Source of the DNA: Halichoerus grypus
Taxonomy: Eukaryota > Chordata > Mammalia > Carnivora > Phocidae
Direction of reading: 5' to 3'
Length of the DNA: 64,000 nucleotides
Assembly (NCBI RefSeq): GCF_964656455.1
Contig: NC_135713.1
Span: forward strand, 193,806,187 to 193,870,186
A program made the position numbers and the translations under genes. A model generated the notes under the pieces. The model ran no database searches and was not told the DNA's origin. It saw only the letters and a list, made by a program, of their open reading frames with translations. This document shows, piece after piece, positions 49,105 through 63,114 of this stretch (positions are counted from its first letter, which is position 1; every line of letters starts with the position of its first letter).

Positions 49105-49303
49105 GGGGGTGCCTGGGTGGCTCAGTCGTTAAGTGTCTGCCATCGGCTCAGGTCATGATCCCAGGGTCCTAGGATCAAGCCCCGCTTCGGGCTCCCTGCT
49201 CAGCGGGAGGCCTACTTCTCCCTCTCCGACTCCCCCTGCTTGTGTTCCCTCTCTAGCTGTCTCTCTCTCTGTCAAATAAATAAAATCTTTAAAAAAATAA
49301 AAA
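49105..49303 (+). mobile_element. SINEC
   Basis: Perfect 14-bp duplications TAAACCATAAGCCC at 49091-49104 and 49304-49317. Confidence 0.95.
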
Positions 49304-49691
49304 TAAACCATAAGCCCTATCTGAATAACATCTGATGTTTTTAGGCTATTATTACTAAATTATTTTAACATTTTATATAAGAATAATTCTTATATTATAA
49401 GCAGATTTATGACCTAATTTACAATAATTAGTTACACATGTTTGTTAAACTCATTGGCAGTATATTTTTTAAATCATAGTTTTTGTCTTCTTTTAGTTGA
49501 CTGGAATACATTTTAAGTAATTAGTTTTCAAGAAGGATATTTCAGTGTTAAGTTTTTTGTTTCCTTGTAGATCTGAGAATTCTCTCTCTTGCCTTCCCAT
49601 ATAAAAGGTATTTTGTGTCGTAACCTGTTAGCCTTCTCCTTTCACCGCCTTATTGTAAGACACACATACATACATGTGTGTGCACCTTTTA

Positions 49692-50577
49692 CTTTTTTTT
49701 TTTTTTTTTAGCATTTACTATTTCTGAGAAGACCGTGACCAAAGGAACAAACACTGTAATCTGTTTTTTGTGTTGATGATAGGTACTCTCTCCCCTTATT
49801 TTTGTATTTCAAAAAATTTTGCCAGGGTACATCTGTACATGGGTCTCTAAATTTTTATTCTGGAAGTGTGTGGTTATGCTTAATTTTTGCCTCTTTCTGT
49901 CTTACGTTGGCCTCTTCCTTGGTTTCTAGCTTGAACCCCTGATCTCTTCCCCTTATTTCTATCACTTCAAGTCTTATTTAATAAGATTGACCTTCTTTTC
50001 TCTATCTCATTAAACATTAATTTATCTTATATTTTCTGCTGTTTACTGTATCTTTTGTCAGTTTTGATTCTGTTATTTACATTTTTAGTTTACTTTTTCC
50101 CCTTATCTAATTCACTTTCTTAGTCTTTATGGTTTTTGGCTCTGATTTCATAGACACCATGTCTTTTTGTGTTTTATGGAATATGACAAGCTGTATTCTA
50201 AAATGTTCTTTTGATTCTTTAGGGAGATCATTTTCATCATTCTCAAGCTGATGTTCTTTTCCTTACTCAGAAATATTTTTACTTAGGTCTGTGTTTTGGT
50301 TGTTTCCTTTGCTCCATCTTTCAGCGAGGAGAGGCATATTTAGACTCAGCACCTACCTTCCGTCTTCCCTCGTTAGCACATGTGTTTGCTTGAGGTTGCT
50401 CTTATGCCTGTTTTTGTTCATATGGGTGCTGCTTGAATTGCCAGGGTTTTAATTAGGTAGACTGGGGGTTTAAAAAGCTCCTAGCCCAATTTCAGGACTG
50501 ACAGGGTTTTGTCCAGAGAAGCTCTGCTGGACTGAAAAAGGATCATGGGCTCATCTCTTTTCTTCAGCCGACTTTTA
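49692..50577 (-). mobile_element. Possible old L1-derived stretch
   Basis: It starts with T20 and continues T-rich with L1M-like antisense wording (CTCTTATGCCTGTTTTTGTT, TCTCATTAAACATTAATTTA). The assignment is weak. Confidence 0.3.
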
Positions 50578-50591
50578 AGATGGAGAAGATG

Positions 50592-50779
50592 GGGCGCCTG
50601 GGTGGCTCAGTTGGTTAAGCGACTGCCTTCGGCTCAGGTCATGATCCTGGAGTCCCGGGATCGAGTCCCGCATCGGGCTCCCTGCTCGGCGGGGAGTCTG
50701 CTTCGTCCTCTGACCCTAACCCCTCTCATGTGTTCTCTCTCTCTCAAATAAATAAATAAAATCTTTAAAAAAAAAAAAA
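50592..50779 (+). mobile_element. SINEC
   Basis: Perfect 16-bp duplications AAGATGGAGAAGATGG at 50578-50593 and 50780-50795 (two bases shared with the head). Confidence 0.95.
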
Positions 50780-50795
50780 AAGATGGAGAAGATGG

Positions 50796-51244
50796 AGTAT
50801 ATGAAAAACTTGAATCCTGACTTAGTACTCTTTTTGAATTTTAAAAAAATGACTGCTTTCATTTTCTAGGAAACAGTATGTTCCCTTTACTCACCATTAC
50901 CCGCCTTTTTCTCCCTTGTTTTCTGAAGGTTGTAGTCTTTTCTTTGGCTGTAGAACAATACCAAAGAAATGGAGGCGTCAAAAAGGAAGACACCAAAAGC
51001 AGCTGCCACATTTTCCAAGTTGATTAGCATTTGTGTTTCTGATCTGGAGGGGCAGGGAATGAGCGCTCCTTACGTCTCCTTTCAGGCAGGCATGGTTGGT
51101 TCGTTGGGTTTTTCCATTTTGGTGAGATTTTGGATAAGGCTGCATCAGGAGGCTGTAGGCAGGGGCTGTTTTAAACCTGAATACAAAGTTGTTCGTGCTG
51201 GAAAACCACAAAAATTTAGAGTTGCTAAAATTTTATTGTATTTT
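50796..51244. other. TLK2: TLK2 intron without recognised features
   Basis: A 109-codon frame starts at 50969 but it reads into the SINE and has no splice context, so I treat it as chance. Confidence 0.45.
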
Positions 51245-51410
51245 GGTACATCTGGGTGGCTCAGTCAGTTAAGTGTCTGCCTTCGGCTCAGGTCTTGATC
51301 TCAGGGTTCTGGGATTGGGTCCCGCATTGGGCGCTCTACTCAGCGGGGAGTCTGCTTCTCCCCCTCACTTTCGCTCTGTGCTCTCCCTCTCCCTCCCTCT
51401 CTCTATCAAA
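51245..51410 (+). mobile_element. SINEC lacking its AATAAA tail
   Basis: TACATCTGGGTGGCTCAGTC to CTCTCTATCAAATTTATTTT. TTTTATTGTATTTT occurs on both sides. An opposed SINE follows 26 bp later. Confidence 0.9.
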
Positions 51411-51436
51411 TTTATTTTATTGTATTTTATTTTGTT

Positions 51437-51680
51437 ATTTATTTATTGAAGTCTTTATTTATTTAAGAGAGAGAGAGCTTGCACAGGAGTATGTGTGCAC
51501 ACAAGCAGAGGTGGGGGGGCGGGGTGGGTAGAGGGAAAGGGAGGGAGAGAGAGAATCTTAAGCAGGCTCCATGCCCAGTGCGGAGCCTGACACGGGACTT
51601 AATCTCACAACCCTGAGATCATGACGTGAGCTGAAATCAGGAGTCAGACCCTCAACCGACTGAGCCAACCAGTTGCCCCT
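51437..51680 (-). mobile_element. SINEC, older subtype
   Basis: TTTATTTAAGAGAGAGAGAG to CTGAGCCAACCAGTTGCCCC, including a G7 run and GTGTGCACACAAGC. Confidence 0.9.
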
Positions 51681-51689
51681 TAAAATTTA

Positions 51690-51797
51690 ATTTTTTTTTT
51701 TTAAAGTAAGCTCTGCACCCAACGTGGGGCTTGAATTCACGTCCCCAAGATCAAGAGTTGTCGCGTGCTCTACCGACTGAGCCAGCCAGGCTCCCCT
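51690..51797 (-). mobile_element. Old SINEC
   Basis: T-run, AAGTAAGCTCTGCACCCAAC to CTGAGCCAGCCAGGCTCCCC. Confidence 0.85.
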
Positions 51798-51936
51798 GGA
51801 GTTCTTAAAAGTTTAAATAAGCTGCCAGAGTTTGGTTCCATACATTTGATTATAGATTTTAAGGGAATCCTCACCTTCCAAAAGGAGATTGAATTTTATG
51901 TAAACATTACATAGTCTTTGTCTTACAGATTCTTTT

Positions 51937-52056
51937 TTTTTTTTTTTTTTTAAAGATTTTATTTTTAAGTGATCTCTACACCCAACATGGGGCTCGAACT
52001 CACAACCCTGAGAGCAGGCATCGCAGGCTCTACCAAACTGAGCCAGCCAGGGACCC
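51937..52056 (-). mobile_element. Old SINEC
   Basis: Poly-T, AAGTGATCTCTACACCCAAC to CTGAGCCAGCCAGGGACCC. AGATTCTTT occurs on both sides. Confidence 0.85.
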
Positions 52057-54358
<2,302 letters not shown>

Positions 54359-54404
54359 TAAGTGAACTGCAGTGATTAAATTGCAGTTGAAAAGTTGCTT
54401 TAAG

Positions 54405-54604
54405 GGGCGCCTGGGTGGCTTGGTCGGTTAAGCGACTGCCTTCAGCTCAGGTCATGATCCCACGGTCCTGGGATCGAGTCCCACATCAGGCTCCTTGCTC
54501 CGCGGGGAGCCTGCTTCTCCCTCTCCCACTCCCCCTGCTTGTGTTCCCTCTCTCGCTATGTCTCTCTCTGTCAAATAAATAAATAAAATCTTTAAAAAAA
54601 AAAA
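54405..54604 (+). mobile_element. SINEC 47 bp after a TLK2 exon
   Basis: Perfect 15-bp duplications AAAAGTTGCTTTAAG at 54390-54404 and 54605-54619. It lies close behind the donor at 54358. Confidence 0.95.
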
Positions 54605-54796
54605 AAAAGTTGCTTTAAGTTTTCTGTAATTGTAGTAATTAAAAATTCTAGCCATGGTAGTCCTCTTTTCATTCAGCTTTAGTCCCTACATGTGTAAAGA
54701 AACGTAGGGAATGAGGTGAAGTCCTAGAAAAAATGACAAAAGTAATCAGAGAAATAGTAAATGTTCTACATTAAAGTTTAAAAGAATCAGAATTTG

Positions 54797-54989
54797 GGGC
54801 ACCTGGGTGGCTCAGTCAGTGAAAGGTCTGTCTTTGGCTCAAGTCATGACCCTGGAGTCCTGGGATCGAGCCCCGCATCAGGCTCCCTGCTCAGCGGGGA
54901 GTCTGCTTCCCTCCCTTCCTCTGTCCCTCCCTCCCTCCCTCCCTCTCTCTCAAATAAATCAATAAATTAAATCTTAAAAAAAAAAAAAA
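54797..54989 (+). mobile_element. SINEC
   Basis: GGGGCACCTGGGTGGCTCAG to AATAAATCAATAAATTAAAT. It carries a (TCCC)n run near 54920. Confidence 0.93.
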
Positions 54990-55825
54990 TCAATTGCTGA
55001 AGTTAAGGAAGAAAAATCGAGAACTTGACTTATCTTTTTAATTATGTAATGAATTTTCACGAGGAGTCAGCATGTTGATTCTGGGTCCATAGAAAAATGA
55101 AATGGGCAAGGACCTAAGGAGGAACGTCCTGAGTTAGGTATAAAACAAAATAAAACCCTAGAAGAACCTTACAGGATATGCCCCTGAGGCCCTTTAAGGA
55201 GACGGTGTCCAGTCATTAGAGAGTGGCTCCCTTAAAGGTAGGGGCTCAGGCTGGGGGCCAGCCACAGTGTGTATCTGTCAGCAACTTGGAATCTTAAGCA
55301 CTCTTTCACTTTATCATAACTTTGGTTTGAAACATTCAAGTATTTACTTCAAGGAGGAAATTAACATTTAAAATCCTAAAATTCCAACTATGTAAATAGC
55401 TAAGATTAGCTCTGGACTTAAAAAATATATATATCTTTAGGTTATAGTATCTTTTGGTATATCTTATTTCTTTGTCTTTATTTGTTAGATTATTTTCATC
55501 TGAGACTGGGGGGAAGGGCATTGTGTTTTTAACTGTGGGCTCTCAGACATTTGATCTATAGGTCACCATGAGTTGGAGGGTTCCATAGACTGCTTTTCCT
55601 TTTTTCGTTCCTGAAGTAACTTACTGAGCAGTAATTGGAGAGTGTGGGACTCCTTTAATAGTAATGAAACATAAAGAAATAACAAATTTATAACTGAAAT
55701 AAAGTACAGATACTGATCTTATTAATAATACTAACCCTGGATTGCACGTTAGCAGTCACTTTTATACGTGATACATTACCTTCCATTTGGCTTAGGTATG
55801 TCTTTGCCTCACACATGTACCTTGA
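54990..55825. other. TLK2: TLK2 intron without recognised features
   Basis: No repeat family or exon recognised. Confidence 0.4.
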
Positions 55826-56120
55826 GTGTGTGTAATTTGGTGTGATAAGAGGTTAGCTGTTGAGTCAAAGACGCATTACCCAGGAAGACAAACAAAGCCT
55901 TTTGAGTTAGGGCAGGTGCCGAGGCTCAGAACAACATCCACTCCGAGCGCTAAGCATAGGTGGCTGGGGAGAGCAGAAGCGCACCAGGGCAGTGGACATG
56001 GCTGTACACCAAGGCCTGACACCCTGACCGGGGCCTGCAAATTGCCCTGAAAGTGGAACACCAGTTTCATTAGAATGAGGGGACCGGAAGCTATATCCCC
56101 AATACTGGCCAAAGCCACCT
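55826..56120. other. GC-richer unassigned intronic block
   Basis: This stretch has several CpGs (for example CTCCGAGCGC and GGACCGGAAG) in an AT-rich intron. It belongs to no repeat I recognise. Long frames on both strands have no family likeness or splice context. Confidence 0.35.
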
Positions 56121-56321
56121 AGTGCTCACACTGAGTCCTAGATGTGATGGTGACTCCTGACAGTGGTTACTCTTTAGATGGCTGTCTCTAAAATGTCTAA
56201 AGACTTTGACTGAAAATAATAGTGTGTTTGTATAGAGATACAAAATGTAATTAATTTTTTTTTGAGAAGTGCTCACAGTTTTAGTTGATAGCAGTATTTT
56301 ATCTTTTTACTTTGTAAACAG

Positions 56322-56385
56322 CCGCCCCGAGGCCCAGAAGGTTCTGGAAATCTTTCATAGAGTACAAAATGGTGACTTTGTGTAG
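56322..56385 (+). other. Exon-like segment within the TLK2 intron
   Basis: It follows TATCTTTTTACTTTGTAAAC and AG. Joined in the phase of the exon ending at 54357, it reads N, then RPEAQKVLEIFHRVQNGDFV, then TAG. A possible donor is AATG|GTGACT at 56372. If used, it would end TLK2 before the second coiled coil and the kinase domain. It could be a poison exon, a leftover of something else, or chance. Confidence 0.3.
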
Positions 56386-56799
56386 AGCCATCAGAGCAGT
56401 TAGGACTGTCTAAATTAGATCCTTAACTAGGGATTGTTCCTCCTAGGTGGATAGCATTTTTTCATGGTTTTAGGTCATATAAATGACAGAATATCCATCT
56501 CTTTTCTTGGGCAACTGTTTCTGGCTGTTGTCTACTAATTACAGGTATTTTATTTTCTAGTTTCACTTTAATAAATTAATTCCCTTTCAGTTTTAATGCA
56601 GAAATTGAGATTCTTCATTTGTAAAGGCTATATTTGATATCCTCATAAATGATTATTCTCTGTATATAAGAAACTCCATGATACATAATTTGGTTAAAAT
56701 GATGTCTAAAAATATGTGCATTTGTTTTTTAATACCTCTGTTACTGGTTATGTATAGTATGGTTGGAGTCTGGAATACAGTTTTACCGTTGAAGGTGCC

Positions 56800-57215
56800 T
56801 GTATTCATTTCCTAGGGCTACTGTAACAAAATGCCATAAATTAGGTGGTTTGAAACAACATAAGTTTATTCTCTCACAGTCCAGGCCAGAAATCCCAACC
56901 CAAGGTGTTAACAGACCATACTTCCTCTGAAGCCTCTAGGGAGGATCATTCTTTGGCATTCTGTGGCTTGAGGCAGCATGGCTTCAATCTCTGCCTCCAT
57001 CTTCACACGGTGTTCCCCCTGTGTGTCTCTGTGTCTTCTCTCCCTTTGTAAGGGCACCAGTCATACTGAATTAAGGGCCTACCCTACTCCAGTATGACCT
57101 CATTTTAACTAATGACATCTTCGATGACCCTATCTCCAAAGGTTATAATCTGAAGTCCTGGGGGTTAGAACTTTAACATATCTTTTTAGGTGACCTACTT
57201 CAGCCTGTAATGGGG
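56800..57215 (-). mobile_element. Old ERVL-MaLR-type LTR (MLT1-like)
   Basis: TATTCATTTCCTAGGGCTAC, TTATTCTCTCACAGTCCAGG, GACCTCATTTTAACTAATGA, CCCTATCTCCAAAGGTTATA and TGGGGGTTAGAACTTTAACA follow the same order as the LTR at 11276-11668, with more divergence. No internal viral genes. Confidence 0.75.
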
Positions 57216-58551
57216 CCTAAGGCTGATTGTCTTTTGTTTTCTTTTAGAGGTAATGGCTTTTTAAATAGGGTTATTTAGATTGGAGTGAGACAGATTTATC
57301 AGATCATCAATACCTCTGTAAAAGATAGTGGAAGTACTCTCTTTCTATGGGTGATAAATGGCAATCATTCTCTAAAATTGATGCAGTGCAAGGATTTAAG
57401 GATCAACTCTAAAAGGCACTGTCATATGTGTTGGAGGTATAAGGCTTGATAAGACATGGTTCTTTTCTAAGAGAAGTTACCGTTTACTGATGTAATTCCC
57501 AACTTTACTCCCAAAATAAACCTAAATGAAGTATCACTGATGGGACTATCTTTAGATGATTTTTATTTGCAAGTATAAATAGCTAAATCATTTCAAGAAT
57601 ATCAAGAATTAATGTAGGAATCATTTTTATATATAATCGTGATCTCTGGTGCATCCTTTTTTATGTTCAAGCAGGTGTTCTCATTCTCAGAATATGCAGT
57701 TTAAGATTTCCCCAAGTTTTTAGCATCATTGTCCCCTGTCTTTATGCTTTATATATATGATGGTTATGGGGCCCCTTTCTTGGTGAGTCTCTGCAGATCA
57801 AATTTTTGGATTCTTACTAGAAACAATAGTAAATTAGTTTTATTTTATGCTTAATAAAGGTGATTGCTAAAAATCTATCTTCCAAAGCAACTGATCTTCA
57901 AAGACAAAACACTATGGCACTCCGCTAGCCCACTATAGTTTATAGCTTAAACTATATGTTGTATGGTTATCTCCAGAGAGCTCATTGTGCTTTGCACTCA
58001 CATGGTCCGTGAAAGGATAGAAAAGGAGCCAAAGATATTTTACCAGTTTTTTGATTGGGAAACTCCTCTTGAGAGACAGTTCTGAGACATTGTTTTCCTT
58101 GAAGCATTCACTGAGTCAGAAAGAGGATTGTGATTTTACCTAAGGATTCTAGTCTCAATCCAGAATTCTTTCAAGCCATATACATGTATTTTGGTGGGGA
58201 GGCATATCTTTAATGATAGTTAAGAGGTTTTTTTCAGACAAAAACTCTTTTGAGTTATGATTCCATTCTGCTGTTAAATTGACATTAGTGACCAGCTTAT
58301 CCTGATCCCAGTGGGATTGTATTATCAGATGAATGGTTTTTTATTTACAATGCTTTGATTAGGTTAATCTTGCTCACAGTATTGTCCTTACAGATACGGG
58401 AGCATAAACTATGGGCATCTACCTTGGAATTTTTTTGGTTGCCGTTCTTCCAAGAAAAATACACTGAGTGTAGGGAAGGTCAAGAGACTGACTACTGCAG
58501 TGTTCGTTCAGGAAAGAGGGTTGAATAGATCTCATTTGAAAACAGGTTAAC
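57216..58551. other. TLK2: TLK2 intron, repeat-poor
   Basis: About 1.3 kb in which I recognise neither repeat nor exon. Confidence 0.45.
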
Positions 58552-58570
58552 AACTTAGATTCCATTATTC

Positions 58571-58772
58571 CGGGGCGCCTGGGTGGCTCAATCGTTGGGT
58601 GTCTGCCTTCGGCTCGGGTCATGATCCTAGGGTCCTGGGATCGGGCCCCACATCGGGCTCCCTGCTCGGCGGGAAGCCTGCTTCTCCCTCTCCCACTCCC
58701 CCTGCTTGTGTTCCTGCTCTCGCTATCTCTCTCTCTGTCAAATAAATAAATAAAATCTTTAAAAAAAAAAAA
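58571..58772 (+). mobile_element. SINEC, young
   Basis: Perfect 19-bp duplications AACTTAGATTCCATTATTC at 58552-58570 and 58773-58791, the longest perfect pair among the SINEs here. Confidence 0.96.
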
Positions 58773-59230
58773 AACTTAGATTCCATTATTCTGCAGAAAT
58801 GAAGATGGGATCAATAAAGGAGGTAGGAGAAGCATGGTAGAGAGAGAAGGAGAAGGGAGCTAGCATTTGATTCTCAACTAGGGTAGGTGATTTAAAGATT
58901 TTAATCTTTTAAATGGTTAATCCCAAATCTTGGTATATTTTTAATATGCCAGCTCTCCAAACCCTAATATCTGTTAGGCATACATGAGAGAAAGTGGTTT
59001 TCTTATATTGATATTTTTACTGACTCCTAATTTGCAAATGGGTTTATTATAGAAAGTTCAGACGTCTTATTAGGAAATCCTCTAATGGTGATGGTGTTAG
59101 ATATCTGAAGAATCTTTATATAGGTTTTTTGTGAATTCATTTTATGTCCCATACCCTAAGGAGTTTTTACGAGTTGCAAGGCCTCATTGTGCTTTCTCTG
59201 AACGTACTTGTTTTTGAAAACCTTAGTTTA

Positions 59231-59390
59231 GGGGTGCCTGGGTGGCTCAGTTGGTTAAGGGTCCTGGGATCGAGTCCCGCATCAGGCTTCTTGCTCATTG
59301 GGGAGCCTACTTCTCCTTCTCCCTCTGTAGCTCCCCCTGCTTGTGCTCTCTTGCTCTCTCTCTCTCTGACAAATAAATCTTTAAAAGGAA
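59231..59390 (+). mobile_element. SINEC with an internal deletion
   Basis: The head GGGGTGCCTGGGTGGCTCAG TTGGTTAAG jumps directly to GGTCCTGGGATCGAGTCCCG, so about 30 bp of the tRNA-like part (CGTCTGCCTTCGGCTCAGGT and onward) are missing. The tail ends in a (GA)n run. Confidence 0.9.
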
Positions 59391-59618
59391 GTAAGAGAGA
59401 GAGAGAGAAAAAAATTCTTCCTTGAGTCAGAAAATAAGGTCACAGTGAAAATTGGATATTGTTCCTGCCTACTTTCCTGGTCTGAGAATAATCATAACTA
59501 CTGTCTTAAAGCACAGACTCATTCCAAAAAAAAATCTTTCTGTTGTCGGTTATTTGACTCTTCCAACCTGAAGTTAAAATCAAATCTTTACTTGATTTAA
59601 AGGGGCTTATTTTTTTGA

Positions 59619-60439
<821 letters not shown>

Positions 60440-60680
60440 TGGGGAGCCTTTTCCTTGACATTCATTTAATAAATCTGTGTTAAATGCTTATTATACACTT
60501 GGCCCTGTTCTGGAGACTGGGGATACAGAGCTAAAGGATACAGCCCCAGCCTTAGGAGCTCACAGTTTATTTAGGGGAAATGAACAGATGAATAAACTAA
60601 TAATTACATTGAGTGTAGTGATAAAAATACACACAGTGAATAAGCTTGGGAAACATCTTCATTCTTATAAATAAATATTT
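60440..60680 (+). mobile_element. L2 3' end that contains the counterpart of a TLK2 cassette exon
   Basis: AATGCTTATTATACACTTGG, CTGGAGACTGGGGATACAGA, GGAGCTCACAGTTTATTTAG and AGATGAATAAACTAATAATT follow the sense L2 3' end. In one frame 60522-60575 reads DTELKDTAPALGAHSLFR, which closely resembles the 22-residue segment of the long human TLK2 isoform as I remember it. AG|GGGA at 60574/60575 has no GT, and no AG lies just before the matching start, so the cassette is probably not spliced in this species. Confidence 0.7.
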
Positions 60681-61460
60681 TAAAACTAGATTCTAAATTT
60701 GAAATACTTCCTTTCAGAAAGTCCAAGTAGGAGCCCAGATTTGAAAGAGTTTCTGGGCACATGTTGTACACATTAATCTGATCATTGTCTTCTTTTGCTA
60801 TCACTCCCATATTTATTTTGTGAAGGGACTCTCCCTCCAGTATTACTTGAAAATTATCAAATGCTAGTGCTTAAGACCATTGGCTTAGGAGTAGTAGAAG
60901 GCAGAGGCTGTTTCCTAGCCAGAGAACAATAATTAGAATTCAGTCCAGGCCAGTCGTGTGTCAGTAAGCAGTTGCCATCTGGAGTCCTGTGTCACATCCA
61001 AGCTGGAAGGCTTTCAGTCCAGTTTTTAATTAGAGTATCTGTAACTTGGCTCATTCCTTTGGCCAGAAGCCAGAAACATTCCTCTGGAGCCTTAGAGTGA
61101 GTCACATTATCATTCCTGGTATTGAACCTATTTTAGGCAGGGAGAGTCCCTAGCTATGATTTTTCATTTCTCCCTTTTTTACTGGTGTGATATGGATTAA
61201 TGGATGTAAGTATGTCTGCCACTGTGAAGAGACAGGTGTAACAGCCCTAGTGGATACATTTCTTCTTGTTATTCTTTTTATTTTATTTTAGTCAGACCTC
61301 AGAGACTATTTTGTAGCCCTACCTGGTTGATAGGATAGCTGTTTCTTCTTTCTCCTGCTATTTAGAGTATATCTAAATAATGACATCTGAAACTTAGAAG
61401 TATATGTGTGTACTTCTAGAGTATGAAGAGAGTGAAGTTGGAGGAGTAAGCTGTCACTTC
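60681..61460. other. TLK2: TLK2 intron without recognised features
   Basis: No repeat family or exon recognised in this stretch. Confidence 0.4.
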
Positions 61461-61477
61461 TTAAAGGCTCATTCTTT

Positions 61478-61669
61478 TTTTTTTTTTTTTAAGATTTTAT
61501 TTATTTATCTGAGAGAGAGATTGGGAGAGAGCATGAGAGGGGGGAAGGTCAGAGGGAGAAGCAGACTCCCCGGTGAGCTGGGAGCCCAATGTGGGACTTG
61601 ATCCCGGGACTCCAGAATCATGACCTGAGCCGAAGGCAGTTGCTTAACCAACTGAGCCATCTAGGCACC
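61478..61669 (-). mobile_element. SINEC
   Basis: Perfect 17-bp duplications CTTAAAGGCTCATTCTT at 61461-61477 and 61670-61686. The head is CTGAGCCATCTAGGCACC. Confidence 0.95.
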
Positions 61670-61774
61670 CTTAAAGGCTCATTCTTACGATGTAAGGGTT
61701 CAGTTGGGGTAGGTAGAACACAGAATAAGTGATCAGCCATCAAGTCAGCCCTTTGAGAATTGTGTTTAAATACC

Positions 61775-61985
61775 TTTTTACAATTTATGGATTATTTCAC
61801 ATTCTCATTTAATAGGCACAGCAGCTTTGTTAGATGGGGATCATTGCTTGCTGCATTTTTAAGAAACTAAGACTTAAGTTAAAGTTAATTGTCCAAGGTC
61901 CCATGGCCAGTGGCCTGAGTTGCACTTTGAACCCTAGACCTCAGACTCCAAATCCTGGACTCTTCCACTATGTCATTCTTCTCCT
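61775..61985 (-). mobile_element. MIR
   Basis: TTCTCATTTAATAGGCACAG, TAATTGTCCAAGGTCCCATG, GAACCCTAGACCTCAGACTC and GACTCTTCCACTATGTCATT follow reverse-complement MIR closely. Confidence 0.78.
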
Positions 61986-62395
61986 TGTTATTATAGTATT
62001 ATGCAGAGTCTAAGAGTTATCAAATAATCAAATCCATTGGCTTACTATTTTCCCTTCAAAAAAAAAAACAAACCTAGGCATATAACTTTTGGCTACCTCT
62101 CCCAATGGATTTTCATCTGAGATTGTATGGACAAAACTCATTTCATAAATAACATAAAAATATAGCTCATTTATTTTCTCATTTTTTACAAATTAGTCTT
62201 CTGGCTTTGCAGTCCTTTCTTCATGTCATATCTGATAAATCAAGTTTTCTCTTGTCAAAGGATTGCAAGCTAATCTGTCTTAGTTACTTTAACAGAGAGA
62301 CTGAATATACTGTACAGCATGCTTTGGCATTTGTCTTTTCATAGGCACACTACGATTTCAAATAATTTACTGGGATTTCAACCATTATCTTCTAG

Positions 62396-62462
62396 GTTAA
62401 CATTAGCAGAATACCATGAACAAGAAGAAATCTTCAAACTTAGATTAGGTCATCTTAAAAAG
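62396..62462 (+). CDS. TLK2: TLK2 coding exon 11 in window (67 bp)
   Basis: The first base completes the Thr codon. The exon then encodes 22 residues, [20 protein letters not shown] followed by KK, the start of the last coiled coil just before the kinase domain. The acceptor is CATTATCTTCTAG and the donor is AAG|GTAAGT. It ends in phase 0. The next exon in human begins EEAEIQAELERLERV; I could not find it in the remaining 1.5 kb, so it lies beyond the window. Confidence 0.95.
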
Positions 62463-62587
62463 GTAAGTGTAATGAGAAAAATATGTCTGGAGAAATTAGT
62501 TTACATGTGGTATTGGAGCAGATGTCATGGTTTGACATACCTGCAGAAATCTTGAGTAGTTGTGCTCACTATCACATCTTGTATTTA

Positions 62588-62785
62588 ATTTTTTTTGAGA
62601 TTTTATTTGTTTCAGAGAGAGTGCATGCACAAGCAGGGGGGAGGAGCCGAAAGAGAGAGAATCTCAGGGAGACTCCCTGCTGAGCATAGAGCCCGACTCA
62701 GGGCTCAATCTCAGGATCCTGAGATCATGACCTGAGCTGAAATCAAGAGGCAGAGGCTCAACCGGCTAAGCCACCCAGGCACCCC
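62588..62785 (-). mobile_element. SINEC, older subtype, 125 bp after a TLK2 exon
   Basis: TTTTTTTTGAGATTTTATTT to CTAAGCCACCCAGGCACCCC. The sequence GTATTT occurs on both sides, too short to prove duplication. Confidence 0.9.
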
Positions 62786-62863
62786 GCCCCTTTTGTATTT
62801 CTAATGATGAAATGTCTTTCAATTTTTGAGTCAACTCCAGCCACCCAGTGGGAGCACTTTTTT

Positions 62864-63071
62864 TTTTTTTTTTTTTTTTAAAGATTTTATTTATTCATCT
62901 GAGACACAGAGATACAGAGAGAGAGCATGAGCAGGGAGAGAGGCAGGGGGAGAAGGAGAAGCAGGCTCCCCGCTGAGCCAGGAGCCCAATGTGGGGCTCG
63001 ATCCCAGGACCCTGGGATCATGACCTGAGCCGAAAGCAGATGCTTAACCATCCGAGCCACCCAGGCGCCCC
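62864..63071 (-). mobile_element. SINEC
   Basis: Duplications GGGAGCACTTTTT at 62850-62862 and 63072-63084. Poly-T of about 20. Confidence 0.95.
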
Positions 63072-63114
63072 GGGAGCACTTTTTCAACCAATGATATACC
63101 AATAGATAATTCTG

